The translations under genes and the position numbers were made by a program. A stretch of DNA of 42,659 nt from Bradyrhizobium sp. (lineage in GTDB: Bacteria; Pseudomonadota; Alphaproteobacteria; Rhizobiales; Xanthobacteraceae), in contig NZ_JAFAVV010000539.1 of the NCBI RefSeq assembly GCF_019242285.1, positions 1 through 42,659 of the forward strand, in the 5' to 3' direction. This document shows positions 1-8,134 of the stretch, one piece after another (positions within the stretch are counted from its first letter, which is position 1; each line of letters opens with the position of its first letter). The notes beneath the pieces were generated by a model. That model was not told the DNA's origin. It did not search any database and saw only the letters and a list, made by a program, of their open reading frames with translations.

Positions 1-504
1 AATCGCGAGGCACGCGAGCGCCTGCTCGCGTCGTTCGAGATCGTCAACGACCATTTCAAGCGGCTGTTCGTCGATCTGTTCGGCGGCGGCGAGGCCGCGC
101 TGCACCTGATCGAGAGCGACGATCCGCTGGAGGCCGGGCTCGAGATCATCGCCAAGCCGCCGGGCAAGAAGCCGCAGACCCTGTCGCTGCTCTCCGGCGG
201 CGAGCAGGCGCTGACGGCGCTGGCGCTGATCTTCGCGGTGTTCCTCACCAACCCGTCACCGATCTGCGTACTGGACGAGGTCGATGCGCCGCTCGACGAC
301 CACAATGTCGAGCGCTTCTGCAACCTCCTGCACGAGATGACCGGCTCGACCGAGACGCGCTTCATCATCATCACCCATAACCCGATCACGATGGCGCGGA
401 TGAACCGGCTGTTCGGTGTCACCATGGCCGAGCGCGGCGTCTCGCAGCTCGTCTCGGTCGCGCTCGACGAGGCGGTCAAGATTCTCGACCAGCACGTGGC
501 GTGA
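1..504 (+). CDS. smc: Chromosome segregation protein SMC, C-terminal part (5' truncated by window edge)
   Basis: The frame is open from base 1 and ends at a TGA at 502-504, leaving 167 residues of the C-terminal ATPase half of an SMC protein. Seen directly: the end of the coiled coil ([19 protein letters not shown]), the ABC signature [13 protein letters not shown], the Walker B/D-loop segment [13 protein letters not shown], and the switch histidine in IIITHNP. In SMC proteins these segments pair with an N-terminal Walker A head that lies outside the window. SMC with ScpA/ScpB condenses and segregates chromosomes. The next gene starts 24 nt downstream on the same strand, so co-transcription is possible. 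Identification is firm; only the extent is unknown. Confidence 0.93.
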   Translation, partial: NREARERLLASFEIVNDHFKRLFVDLFGGGEAALHLIESDDPLEAGLEIIAKPPGKKPQTLSLLSGGEQALTALALIFAVFLTNPSPICVLDEVDAPLDDHNVERFCNLLHEMTGSTETRFIIITHNPITMARMNRLFGVTMAERGVSQLVSVALDEAVKILDQHVA

Positions 505-528
505 CGTTGCCTGTTGGAGGGTGACGAC

Positions 529-1506
529 ATGGTCGCCCCCTCCCTCCCCGCCGAGCTGAAGGCCTCGCTGGAGGCAAGCCTCGAGGGCATGTCCCGCAAC
601 GACGTGGCCGCGCGCGCCGACAAAATCTCCAAAAATTATCGCGAAGGTGGCGGCTCCAATGTCATCGCCTCCGAAGCCGACGCGCTGGCCTACGCGCTGG
701 CGCGGATGCCCGCGACCTATGCCGCCGTCGCCGCGAGCCTGAATGCGCTGACCGGGGCGAGGCCCGACTTCGCGCCCGCGACGCTGCTCGACATCGGCGC
801 CGGACCGGGCACCGCGAGCTTTGCCGCCGCGGAGGCGTTTCCCTCGCTCACCGCCTTCTCCCTGTTGGACGCCAACAGCCCGCTGCGCGCCCTTGCGCTG
901 CAGCTCGCCCGGGGCCAGCCGCGCCTGGCGCAATCGCATTATGCGCAAGGCGACGCCTTCAAACTTGCTGCCGCGGCCGAGCCCGCCGACCTCGTCATCG
1001 CGAGCTACATGATCGGCGAATTGACCGCGACGGAACGAACCAGGCTCGCCACGCTCATCTGGGCCAGAACCCGTGACACGCTGGTCATCGTCGAGCCCGG
1101 CACACCTGCGGGCTACGCGCGGATCATCGCGCTCAGAACGCAATTGATCGCGGCCGGCGCGCATGTCGCCGCGCCCTGCCCGCATGACGGCCGCTGTCCA
1201 CTCGTCCCGCCCGACTGGTGCCATTTCAGTCAGCGCCTGCCGCGCTCGCGCGCGCACCAGGCGATGAAAGGCGCGGACGTGCCGTTCGAGGACGAGCGCT
1301 TTGCCTATGTCGTGCTGACCCGCGCCCTGCCTGCTCTGCGTCGCTCGCGCGTGTTGGCCCAGCCAGCGGTCGGCAAAGCCGAGATCGCCGCAAAACTTTG
1401 CACCCCGGAGGGCCTGCTCTTCACAAAAGTTCCCCGCCGCGACAAAACAGGCTATGCCGCCGCTCGCCACTGGCGCTGGGGCGATGCCGTCCGAATGGGG
1501 CGTTGA
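529..1506 (+). CDS. Rsm22-family SAM-dependent methyltransferase (small-subunit ribosomal protein/RNA associated)
   Basis: 325 residues. The ATG at 529 is preceded by GGAGG at an 8-nt spacing, which is better than the in-frame TTG at 514. The SAM-binding motif I is visible as LLDIGAGPGTASFAA near residues 88-102. Further on, the cysteine-rich stretch APCPHDGRCPLVPPDWCHF (about residues 222-240) matches the four-Cys signature of Rsm22/METTL17 proteins, which in mitochondria bind an iron-sulfur cluster and act in small-subunit assembly. The bacterial role is less clear. C-terminal segments (FAYVVLTRA, KVPRRDKTGYAAARHWRWGD) are also typical. It lies between smc and lemA on one strand. Family assignment is confident; the substrate is not known from sequence. 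Confidence 0.85.
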   Translation: MVAPSLPAELKASLEASLEGMSRNDVAARADKISKNYREGGGSNVIASEADALAYALARMPATYAAVAASLNALTGARPDFAPATLLDIGAGPGTASFAAAEAFPSLTAFSLLDANSPLRALALQLARGQPRLAQSHYAQGDAFKLAAAAEPADLVIASYMIGELTATERTRLATLIWARTRDTLVIVEPGTPAGYARIIALRTQLIAAGAHVAAPCPHDGRCPLVPPDWCHFSQRLPRSRAHQAMKGADVPFEDERFAYVVLTRALPALRRSRVLAQPAVGKAEIAAKLCTPEGLLFTKVPRRDKTGYAAARHWRWGDAVRMGR

Positions 1507-1599
1507 ACTCCGACCGTCTTGCGGCCGACCAAGGAAAGACCCACCTCGCGGGCGGCAGGCGCGTGCCCGCTCGAATGTCGCCTCACCAGGAGTTCGTCC

Positions 1600-2157
1600 A
1601 TGTCCGGCTGGATCATCCTCGGCATCATCATCGTTCTCGTGATTGTCGCGTTCAGCGCCTACAACCGGCTGGTCGCGCTCGGCCAGCGCGTCAACCAGGC
1701 CTTTGCCGACATCGACGTCCAACTCAAGCAGCGCCACGACCTGGTCCCGAACCTGGTCGAGACGGTAAAGGGCTATGCCGCGCATGAGCGCGGTACGCTG
1801 GACGACGTCATCAAGGCCCGCGGCGCGGCGATGTCGGCGCAGGGACCGGCGCAAGTGTCTGCGGCCGAGAACCAGCTCTCCGGCGCGCTCGGCCGCCTGA
1901 TCGCATTGTCGGAATCCTATCCGGACCTCAAGGCCAACACCAACTTCCAGCAATTGGCGGCCGAATTGTCCGATCTCGAGAACAAGATCGCAGCGAGCCG
2001 GCGCTTCTTCAACAACGCGGTCCAGGAATACAACACCGGCATCCAGCAGATGCCCGCCGCACTGTTCGCCGGCATGTTCGGCTTCACCCGGAAGGAATTC
2101 TTCGATCTCGGCGCAAGCCGCGCGGAGGTCGAGGCCGCCCCGGCCGTGAAATTTTAG
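1600..2157 (+). CDS. lemA: LemA family protein
   Basis: 185 residues. The ATG at 1600 has AGGAG at a 7-nt spacing. An N-terminal membrane segment (WIILGIIIVLVIVAFSAYN, about residues 4-22) is followed by the LemA coiled helical domain with the family hallmark QRHDLVPNLVETVKGYA (about residues 43-60), then SRRFFNNAVQEYN and the C-terminal FGFTRKEFFD. LemA proteins are single-pass, mostly exposed outside the cytoplasm, and of unknown biochemical role. They are very often encoded with a membrane M48 protease, exactly as here, where an M48 gene starts 30 nt downstream. This suggests a joint role in envelope protein quality control. Family call is secure. Confidence 0.92.
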   Translation: MSGWIILGIIIVLVIVAFSAYNRLVALGQRVNQAFADIDVQLKQRHDLVPNLVETVKGYAAHERGTLDDVIKARGAAMSAQGPAQVSAAENQLSGALGRLIALSESYPDLKANTNFQQLAAELSDLENKIAASRRFFNNAVQEYNTGIQQMPAALFAGMFGFTRKEFFDLGASRAEVEAAPAVKF

Positions 2158-2187
2158 CCTCCCGCGCTCCCGGTCGGGCAGTCCACC

Positions 2188-3399
2188 ATGGCCGCGTACG
2201 GTCTCTACACCCACATCGCCGCGAACCGGACGCGTTCGATGGTGCTGCTGGGGGGCCTGTTCCTGTTGGTCTATGTCATCGTCTTCGCCGGCGCGCTGAT
2301 CATCGAGGTGATCAGTTACAATGGCGCGTCGGCGGAATATTACCTGCGGGTCGCACTCAGCGACGTCATCCGCACGCTGCCTTTTTCCACCGGCGCCGCC
2401 GCGCTGTGGATCGTGATCGCCTATTTCTGGCACCAGCGGCTGATCGATGCCGTCACCGGCGGCCGCGACGTCACGCGGCAGGAGCAGCCCAGGCTCTACA
2501 ATCTCCTGGAAAACCTCTGCATCTCGCGCGGCATCCCGATGCCGAAGCTGAAGATCGTCGACAGCGAGGCGCTGAACGCCTACGCGACCGGGCTCAATCA
2601 GAAACAATACGCCGTCACCGTCACCTCCGGGCTGCTCAACGCGCTGAACGACCAGGAGATCGAGGCGGTGCTCGGCCACGAGCTCACTCATATCCGCAAT
2701 GGCGACGTGCAGATGATGGTGATCGCGGTCATCATCGCAGGCGTCGTCGGCTTCTTCGCCGAGCTGCTGTTCCGCATGTTTTCCAATTTCGGCTATTACG
2801 GCGGGAGCTGGGGCCGCGGTGGCTCCGGCAGCGGATCGTCCTCTTCCTCCTCGTCCTCCGACGGCAGCAGCGACCGCAAGAGCTCCGGTGGCGGCGCGAT
2901 CCTCATCATCCTGCTCGCGGTCGCGCTGATCGCGCTGGCCTGGGCGCTGTCGCAACTGGTGCGGCTCGCCCTGTCCCGCTCGCGGGAGTTCCTGGCCGAT
3001 GCCGGCTCGGTCGAGCTGACCAAGAACCCGGACGCCATGATCTCCGCGCTGCGCAAGATCGAGGGCCGCGGCGAGCTGCCCGGCGCGACCTCGGCGGTGA
3101 TGGAATTGTGCGTCGACAATCCCCGCGAAGAATTCGCCGACATATTCGCGACCCACCCCTCGGTCGAGGCCAGGATCGACGCCCTGGTGAAATATGCCGG
3201 CGGTCGCTATCTGGGTCCGCTCGCGTTGCCGACCCCGGCCGATCAGCCGGGGACGATCCCAGGTCAGCCGGAAGACCCGCGAGCGCCGCCTCCGCTGCCC
3301 GCTCCCTGGACCCCTCAGGCCGGAGATGCCCAGGTCCCACAGGATACCTCCGAGGGCCCTTGGGGCACCCATCCGGCGGGCCCTTGGAACAGCCGTTAG
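2188..3399 (+). CDS. Membrane M48 family metallopeptidase (HtpX-like) with Ser-rich linker
   Basis: 403 residues. Two N-terminal membrane segments (MVLLGGLFLLVYVIVFAGALII and a segment ending ALWIVIAYFWH) precede the zinc protease core. The HExxH motif is seen in VLGHELTHIRNGDVQ, and the downstream third ligand region is SREFLADAGSVELT. Between two further hydrophobic segments lies a low-complexity Gly/Ser linker at about residues 208-236, and the last about 60 residues are Pro-rich (PPPLPAPWTPQ), longer than E. coli HtpX (about 290 aa). M48 proteases of this type cleave misfolded membrane proteins. The upstream lemA gene is the classic partner. I leave the symbol empty because the protein is longer than canonical HtpX. 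Confidence 0.88.
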   Translation: MAAYGLYTHIAANRTRSMVLLGGLFLLVYVIVFAGALIIEVISYNGASAEYYLRVALSDVIRTLPFSTGAAALWIVIAYFWHQRLIDAVTGGRDVTRQEQPRLYNLLENLCISRGIPMPKLKIVDSEALNAYATGLNQKQYAVTVTSGLLNALNDQEIEAVLGHELTHIRNGDVQMMVIAVIIAGVVGFFAELLFRMFSNFGYYGGSWGRGGSGSGSSSSSSSSDGSSDRKSSGGGAILIILLAVALIALAWALSQLVRLALSRSREFLADAGSVELTKNPDAMISALRKIEGRGELPGATSAVMELCVDNPREEFADIFATHPSVEARIDALVKYAGGRYLGPLALPTPADQPGTIPGQPEDPRAPPPLPAPWTPQAGDAQVPQDTSEGPWGTHPAGPWNSR

Positions 3400-3581
3400 G
3401 CAACATGGGCCGCCAGGAGCATCGGCGCCGGCTGGGGTTGAAGATACCCACATCAATGGCGATGACTGGACATCTAATAAATTGAATTCCCCCTTGTTTC
3501 TGCCATGTTCGCGCCCAAAGCAGGGTCCGGACATTCTTTCGCGGTCGCAACATGCGGCTGAACACGCGCTAAGGGGCTAAC

Positions 3582-4340
3582 ATGGCAAAGCCGGCAGTGA
3601 TCGTGGTGGGTGCAGACAAGGGCGGGGTCGGCAAGACGACGGTGTCGCGCACCCTGCTCGATTATTTCAACGCCAATGGGGTCGCGACCCGCGCCTTCGA
3701 CACCGAGCACCCGCGCGGCACCCTCAAGCGCTTCCATCCCGATATCACCGAGATCGTCGACATGACGGCGACCCCGGACCAGATGAAGATTTTTGATACC
3801 CTGAACACCGTCGCGCCGTCGGTTACCGTGATCGACGTCCGCGCCGGCCTGATGTCGCCCTCGCTCGCCGCGCTGCGCGACATCGGCTTCCTCGATGCCG
3901 CCCGCTCCGGCCAGATCACCTTCGCGGTGTTCCACATTCTCGGCTCCTCGATCGCATCGCTCGACGAGATCGCCGAGACCGCTAACTTCATGGTCGGCGC
4001 GAAATATTTCCTGGTGAAGAACTTCATCAACAACACGAGCTTCTTCGAGTGGGACCAGTCGACCTACAGCGCCTATTTCAACCGGATCAAGGACGCGACC
4101 GAGCTCACCATTCCGAAGCTCAACGAGATGGCGTTCGAGCAGGTCGAGGTCTCCTCGGTGCCGTTCCTGAAGTTCGTCGCCAACAAGGGCATCAACGACG
4201 AAGCCGCGAACTACTCCTTCGTGCTGCGGGGCTACGTCCGGCACTGGCTCGCCAATGTCTGGAGCGAGTACGACCGCATCAAGCTGACCGACATCGTCGG
4301 CTCGGCCAAGCCGGCGGTACGCGCGAGCGGCGAAAAATAA
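3582..4340 (+). CDS. ParA/MipZ-like P-loop ATPase, copy A of a tandem pair
   Basis: 252 residues, ATG at 3582 with AAGGGG just upstream. The N-terminus carries a deviant Walker A motif VGADKGGVGKTTVSR with the signature lysine, as in ParA/MinD/MipZ proteins. The following strand is AFDTEHPRGTLKRFHPD, and the Walker B-like segment is VTVIDVRAGLM. No partner ParB, chromosome origin or plasmid functions are seen nearby. The gene 62 nt downstream encodes a clear paralog: both share an FD strand followed by a VTE..D block, a VID block and a later GF(L/I)..A block. ParA-family ATPases position cargo on the nucleoid or membrane; the cargo here is unknown. Fold call is good, function is not assigned. 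Confidence 0.75.
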   Translation: MAKPAVIVVGADKGGVGKTTVSRTLLDYFNANGVATRAFDTEHPRGTLKRFHPDITEIVDMTATPDQMKIFDTLNTVAPSVTVIDVRAGLMSPSLAALRDIGFLDAARSGQITFAVFHILGSSIASLDEIAETANFMVGAKYFLVKNFINNTSFFEWDQSTYSAYFNRIKDATELTIPKLNEMAFEQVEVSSVPFLKFVANKGINDEAANYSFVLRGYVRHWLANVWSEYDRIKLTDIVGSAKPAVRASGEK

Positions 4341-4401
4341 TCTGGGACCCGGGCCGGAACGGTCTGGAAAGTCGGCCGAATTTCTCCTGATATAAGGGGA
4401 A

Positions 4402-5067
4402 ATGGCCGTCACGCCCGTCTTCATCGTCTGCTCGCCCCGCCCCCATGTCGGGAAGACCGTCGTGGCGCGGCTGCTCAGCGAATTCCTGCTGTTGAAGAAC
4501 GGCGACATCACCGCGTTCGACATCAACCTGCGCGAACCCTCGCTGCTCGACTATCTGCCCAACGTCACCGAGACCGCCGATATCAGCGACACCTACGGCA
4601 AGATGGCGCTGATGGACCGCGTCATCGTCGACGACGCCATGGCCAAGGTGATCGATCTCGGCTTCCACGCCTTCGAGGAGTTCTTCACGATGGTCGAGGA
4701 GATCGGCTTCATCAAGGAGGCGGCGCGGCGCCGCGTTGCGCCGCTGGTGCTGTTTCTGGCCGACATCGACCGCGTCTCGGCCCGCGCGCACCAGACGCTG
4801 CGCCGGATCATTCCTCCCGCCCAGCTCATCGTCGTCGACAACGAGCACGTGGTGCGCGGCGAATTGCCGGCGGCAATGGCGGAGGAGCGCGTGATACGGG
4901 TTCCGGCGCTGCCGACCTTCCTGAAGACCTATATCGACCGTCTGAGCTTCTCCTTCACCGACTACCTGCGGCAGGAGCCGGATTCGTCGACCGAGCTGCA
5001 TCAGTGGATCCGCCGCAACTATTTTCACTTCCGCGAGCTCGAGCTGAACCTGATCCTGCAACGTTGA
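4402..5067 (+). CDS. Divergent ParA-like P-loop protein, copy B of a tandem pair
   Basis: 221 residues, ATG at 4402 preceded by AAGGGGAA. The Walker A is VCSPRPHVGKTVVARLL: the GKT core is kept, but the KGGVGKT signature lysine and glycines of classical ParA/MinD are lost (PRPHVGKT), so it resembles copy A in fold while departing from it in the nucleotide loop. The next strand AFDINLREPSLLDYLP retains the D..L..P pattern after Walker A. The C-terminus (WIRRNYFHFRELELNLIL) has no counterpart that I recognise. It ends only 7 nt from the convergent apt gene, with no obvious terminator in between. It probably arose by duplication of copy A and may be an ATPase-defective or regulatory partner; that is inference. 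Confidence 0.68.
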   Translation: MAVTPVFIVCSPRPHVGKTVVARLLSEFLLLKNGDITAFDINLREPSLLDYLPNVTETADISDTYGKMALMDRVIVDDAMAKVIDLGFHAFEEFFTMVEEIGFIKEAARRRVAPLVLFLADIDRVSARAHQTLRRIIPPAQLIVVDNEHVVRGELPAAMAEERVIRVPALPTFLKTYIDRLSFSFTDYLRQEPDSSTELHQWIRRNYFHFRELELNLILQR

Positions 5068-5074
5068 TCCGCGA

Positions 5075-5614
5075 TCAGTGCCCCTCGAAGGTCATCAGCG
5101 TCCGCACCGGCACCTCCATCGCACGCAGCTTGGCCGCGCCGCCGAGATCCGGCAGGTCGACGAGGAAACAGGCGGCCACCACATTGGCGCCGATCTGCCG
5201 CAACAGCTTGATCGCGCCCTCGGCGGTGCCGCCGGTTGCGATCAGATCGTCGACCAGGATCACCCGCTCGCCGGGGGGAACCGCGTCGACATGCATCTCC
5301 ATCTCGTCGAGGCCGTATTCCAGCGAATAGGCGATCCGCACCGTCGTATGTGGCAGCTTGCCCTTCTTGCGGATCGGCACGAAGCCGGCCGAGAGCTGGT
5401 GGGCAATCGCGCCGCCCAGGATGAAGCCGCGCGCCTCGATGCCGGCGACCTTGTCGATCTTGGAGCCGGCCCAGGGATGCACCAGCTCGTCGACGGCGCG
5501 GCGGAAGGCGCGCGCGTCGGCGAGCAGCGTCGTGATGTCGCGGAACATGATGCCCGGCTTCGGATAGTCGGGAATCGCGCGGACGGTCGACTTCAGGTCG
5601 AGATCAAAGGTCAT
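5075..5614 (-). CDS. apt: Adenine phosphoribosyltransferase
   Basis: 179 residues, the usual length for APRT. The start [22 protein letters not shown] matches the family N-terminus. The PRPP-binding motif is [17 protein letters not shown] (about residues 123-139), with the flexible-loop segment [11 protein letters not shown] and the base-binding region [15 protein letters not shown] ahead of it. The enzyme salvages adenine to AMP using PRPP in the cytoplasm. It lies 30 nt downstream of trpE(G) on the same strand, so it is probably read from the trp promoter or an internal one; both pathways consume PRPP-derived intermediates, but the link may be only positional. The identification is secure. 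Confidence 0.95.
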   Translation of the reverse strand: MTFDLDLKSTVRAIPDYPKPGIMFRDITTLLADARAFRRAVDELVHPWAGSKIDKVAGIEARGFILGGAIAHQLSAGFVPIRKKGKLPHTTVRIAYSLEYGLDEMEMHVDAVPPGERVILVDDLIATGGTAEGAIKLLRQIGANVVAACFLVDLPDLGGAAKLRAMEVPVRTLMTFEGH

Positions 5615-5644
5615 CGTTACGCTCGCTCTCTCCGTGTCGTCAGC

Positions 5645-7804
5645 TCAATTCGCCCCCAGCCGAAACGCGTTCTCGACGATGCGCAGGCCGACCTCTCCGG
5701 ACAGCGACATCAGCGATTCCGGGTGGAACTGCACGCCGCCGACCGGCAGGCTCCTGTGCTCGATCGCCATCGCCACGCCATCCTCGGTCGACGCGGTGAC
5801 GTCGAGCACCTCGGGCATGCCGTCGCGCTCGACGAACAGCGAGTGGTAGCGGCCGATCACGATCTCGTTCGGCAGGCTCCGCATCAACCGTCCGCCCTGG
5901 ACCTGCACCCGCGACGGCCGGCCATGGGCGGGGTGGCCGAGCTGGCCGAGCTGGCCGCCAAAATATTCGCCGATCGCCTGCAACCCCAGGCAGACGCCGA
6001 ACACCGGCAGGTTCTTCTCCAGCGCAGCACCGATGGTCTTCCTGATCGCAAAATCCTCCGGCCTGCCCGGTCCGGGCGACAGCACCAGAAGGTCCCATTT
6101 CCTCTTCGCGAGCATGTCGAGCGCATGCACGTAGCGGACCACGGTGACATCGGCGCCGACCTGGCGGAAATAGTCGGCCAGCATGTGCACGAAGCTGTCG
6201 TCGTGGTCGATCAGCAGCACCTGCTTGCCGCTGCCGGTGGCGTCGGGCGCGGTGCTCGACAACGGTTTTGGCGGATCGCCGCGCAGCGCCTGGAACAGCG
6301 CGGCCGCCTTGACCTGGCATTCGCGATCCTCGGCCGCCGGGTCTGAATCAAACAGGCAGGTGGCGCCGACGCGCACTTCGGCGAGGCCGTCCTTCATGCG
6401 GATGGTGCGGATGGTCAGCCCGGTGTTGATGCTGCCGTCAAAGTTCACGCAGCCGATCGCGCCGGCATACCAGCGCCGCGGCGAGCGCTCATGGTCCTCG
6501 ACGAACTGCATCGCCCAGAGTTTCGGCGCGCCCGTCACCGTCACCGCCCAGGCATGGGTGAGGAACGCGTCGAGCGCGTCATAGCCCGGCCGCAGCATGC
6601 CCTCGACATGATCGACGGTGTGAAACAGTTTCGAGTAGGTCTCGATCTGCCGGCGCGCGAGCACCTTGATGGTGCCGGGGACGCAGACCCGCGCCTTGTC
6701 GTTGCGATCGACGTCGGTGCACATGTTGAGCTCGAACTCGTCCTTCTCCGAGTTGAGGAGCTGGCGGATCTGCTCGGCGTCGCCGATAGCGTCGACGCCG
6801 CGCGCGATGGTGCCGGAGATCGGGCAGGTCTCCACACGCCGACCGTCGGAGCGCACGAACATCTCGGGCGAGGCCGAGACCAGGAATTCGCCGTCGCCGA
6901 GATTCATCAGCGCGCCATAGGGCGACGGGTTGATCCGGCACAGGCGCTGGAACACTTCTGCCGGCGAGCGCTCGCACGGCTCGGCGAACAGCTGGCCCGG
7001 CACCGCCTCGAACAGGTCGCCGCGTGCGAACGCCGCGCGCGCGGTTTCCACCGTCGCCTGGTATTCGCCGGGCGCATGGTCGGCGAAGCCCTGCCGCGGC
7101 GTGTTCGCATAGACGCTGTCCGCGCCGTCGCGCGGCAAGCCCTCGGTCGATCGGCCCTTCCAGGCGAAGTCGTAGCTCACGACCACGCCGCGGCCGGTGG
7201 CGCGGTCATAGGCGAGCAGCCGGTCCGGCACGTAGAGCACGATGTCGCGCTGGTCGGCTTCGCGCGCGCGCTTCTGCACGATGTCCTCGATCTGAAACAC
7301 GAGGTCGTAGGCGAAGGCGCCATAGAGGCCAAGCAGCGCGTCGTCGCCCATCGCGAAGGCCGCGACCAGATCGCGCACCAGCGACATGATGCTGGCGCGC
7401 CGGGTGCGCTGGTCCTCCTCCACGGGCGCCTCCCCGCGCAGGATGTGGCCGGCGAGCCGCGTCGCCGACTTTTCGGTGATGACGGCGCAGGGCTCGGAGA
7501 GCGTGTCGGCGAGGAAGGCGATCAGCACCTCGCCGCGCGCGTTCAGCGCGGTGAGCTGGAAATTCACACCGGCGCTTTCCAGCACCAGCGGCGGATCGGC
7601 AAAGCCGAGATCGAAGCTCTCGTAGCGGCCTGGCACCGTGGTGCCCGAGGACAGCACGACGCCGCGCCGGCGGTCGAGCAGGTCGATCAGGGTGTCGAGC
7701 CGGCTGGCGCCGCCGGTGAATGGCTCGACTGCGCGTGTGATCGCAAGGCCGGCGCGCGTCCGGGTGTCGCTCTTGGCGGGAAGCGAGAAGACGGTCCTGT
7801 TCAT
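5645..7804 (-). CDS. trpE(G): Fused anthranilate synthase component I/II
   Basis: 719 residues: an aminase domain (about 1-510) joined to a class I glutamine amidotransferase domain (about 525-719). In the first part I see the chorismate-binding segments INPSPYGALMNLGDGEFLVSASPEMFVR, ETCPISGTIARG and DEFELNMCTDVDRND. In the second part the nucleophile Cys lies in PVFGVCLGLQAIGEYFGG and the His/Glu pair in GVQFHPESLMS. The fusion is the known rhizobial trpE(G) arrangement, and it makes anthranilate from chorismate and glutamine, the first step of tryptophan synthesis. Transcription is controlled by the leader/attenuator at 7862-7979. No trpDC follows here; apt lies downstream. Confidence 0.96.
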   Translation of the reverse strand: MNRTVFSLPAKSDTRTRAGLAITRAVEPFTGGASRLDTLIDLLDRRRGVVLSSGTTVPGRYESFDLGFADPPLVLESAGVNFQLTALNARGEVLIAFLADTLSEPCAVITEKSATRLAGHILRGEAPVEEDQRTRRASIMSLVRDLVAAFAMGDDALLGLYGAFAYDLVFQIEDIVQKRAREADQRDIVLYVPDRLLAYDRATGRGVVVSYDFAWKGRSTEGLPRDGADSVYANTPRQGFADHAPGEYQATVETARAAFARGDLFEAVPGQLFAEPCERSPAEVFQRLCRINPSPYGALMNLGDGEFLVSASPEMFVRSDGRRVETCPISGTIARGVDAIGDAEQIRQLLNSEKDEFELNMCTDVDRNDKARVCVPGTIKVLARRQIETYSKLFHTVDHVEGMLRPGYDALDAFLTHAWAVTVTGAPKLWAMQFVEDHERSPRRWYAGAIGCVNFDGSINTGLTIRTIRMKDGLAEVRVGATCLFDSDPAAEDRECQVKAAALFQALRGDPPKPLSSTAPDATGSGKQVLLIDHDDSFVHMLADYFRQVGADVTVVRYVHALDMLAKRKWDLLVLSPGPGRPEDFAIRKTIGAALEKNLPVFGVCLGLQAIGEYFGGQLGQLGHPAHGRPSRVQVQGGRLMRSLPNEIVIGRYHSLFVERDGMPEVLDVTASTEDGVAMAIEHRSLPVGGVQFHPESLMSLSGEVGLRIVENAFRLGAN

Positions 7805-7861
7805 GTCGTTCCTCTTGGGCTCCTCTTACGGGACTTGCCGAGGGAACGCCACACAGGACAA

Positions 7862-7895
7862 ACGGAAGGCCGCCGCGCTGCGATGGCGGCCCTTC
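7862..7895 (-). terminator. trp attenuator terminator hairpin
   Basis: On the minus strand the arms GGCCGCC (7891-7885) and GGCGGCC (7874-7868) form a 7-bp GC stem with a 10-nt loop. It can be extended by flanking AAG/CTT pairs around one bulge, and is followed by a T-containing run TTCCGTTTG toward trpE(G). It lies between the trpL stop codon (7932) and the trpE(G) ATG (7804), which is the place expected for a Rho-independent attenuator. Confidence 0.75.
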
Positions 7896-7931
7896 GACGA
7901 TTTGAATTGGGAAAATCGCACCGGCCACCTG

Positions 7932-7979
7932 TTAGGAGGTGGGCCACCAACGACGGGCTGGGGGTGAGGGGGTGCGCAT
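7932..7979 (-). CDS. trpL: trp operon leader peptide, 15 aa with adjacent Trp codons
   Basis: Fifteen codons read MRTPSPPARRWWPTS and end in TAA at 7934-7932. Two consecutive TGG codons sit at positions 11-12, just where ribosome stalling would affect the downstream hairpins. No Shine-Dalgarno precedes the ATG. Instead, a promoter-like pair (TTGACG, 17-nt spacer, TCTGTA) places the transcription start at or within 1-2 nt of the ATG, so the message looks leaderless, as reported for Sinorhizobium trpL. An in-frame ATG at 7997 would add six residues but lies upstream of the predicted start site. Confidence 0.78.
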   Translation of the reverse strand: MRTPSPPARRWWPTS

Positions 7980-7987
7980 GGGTTGCG

Positions 7988-8016
7988 TACAGACCATGAC
8001 AACCGTGCGGCGTCAA
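7988..8016 (-). promoter_or_regulatory. Probable sigma-70-type promoter of trpL-trpE(G)
   Basis: The minus strand reads TTGACG (8016-8011), a 17-nt spacer, then TCTGTA (7993-7988), followed by 8 nt to the A of the trpL ATG. The -35 matches 5 of 6 consensus bases; the -10 is weaker, as is common in this group. The spacing implies a transcription start at the trpL start codon. Confidence 0.6.
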
Positions 8017-8134
8017 GGGCGCCGGCGCCATGGACGAGGAGGAAAATCGGCGTAGGATTTGGGCAACCGGCGGATCGACCCAAAAGCCAAGGAAGCAACA
8101 AGGAACAACGAGGAAAACACCAGGGAGAACCACC

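Larger units (their letters stand above)
7850..7979 (-). ncRNA. trp leader transcript (rnTrpL-type attenuator RNA)
   Basis: The segment from the trpL ATG to just past the terminator hairpin is laid out as a transcription attenuator. It has a Trp-Trp leader peptide, an upstream hairpin CCACCT (7942-7937) with AGGTGG (7930-7925) overlapping the end of trpL, and the terminator at 7891-7868. In Sinorhizobium the attenuated leader RNA accumulates as a trans-acting small RNA (rnTrpL), and the peptide also has its own function. By homology of layout the same may hold here, but only the cis structure is visible. The exact 3' end is inferred from the T-run. Confidence 0.65.

Noticed and set aside
256..3534. 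A long open frame on the minus strand opposite smc, the methyltransferase, lemA and the M48 protease
   Set aside because: It is a shadow of GC-rich codon use in the real genes on the plus strand; composition is Arg/Gly/Asp-rich with no recognisable domain.
5064..5078. TTGATCCGCGATCAG, similar to an FNR/FixK box
   Set aside because: The half-sites are separated by 5 nt rather than the 4 of the consensus, and it lies between convergent gene ends where no promoter is needed.
7932..7997. A longer trpL from the ATG at 7997
   Set aside because: The promoter spacing places the transcription start at 7979, downstream of that ATG.
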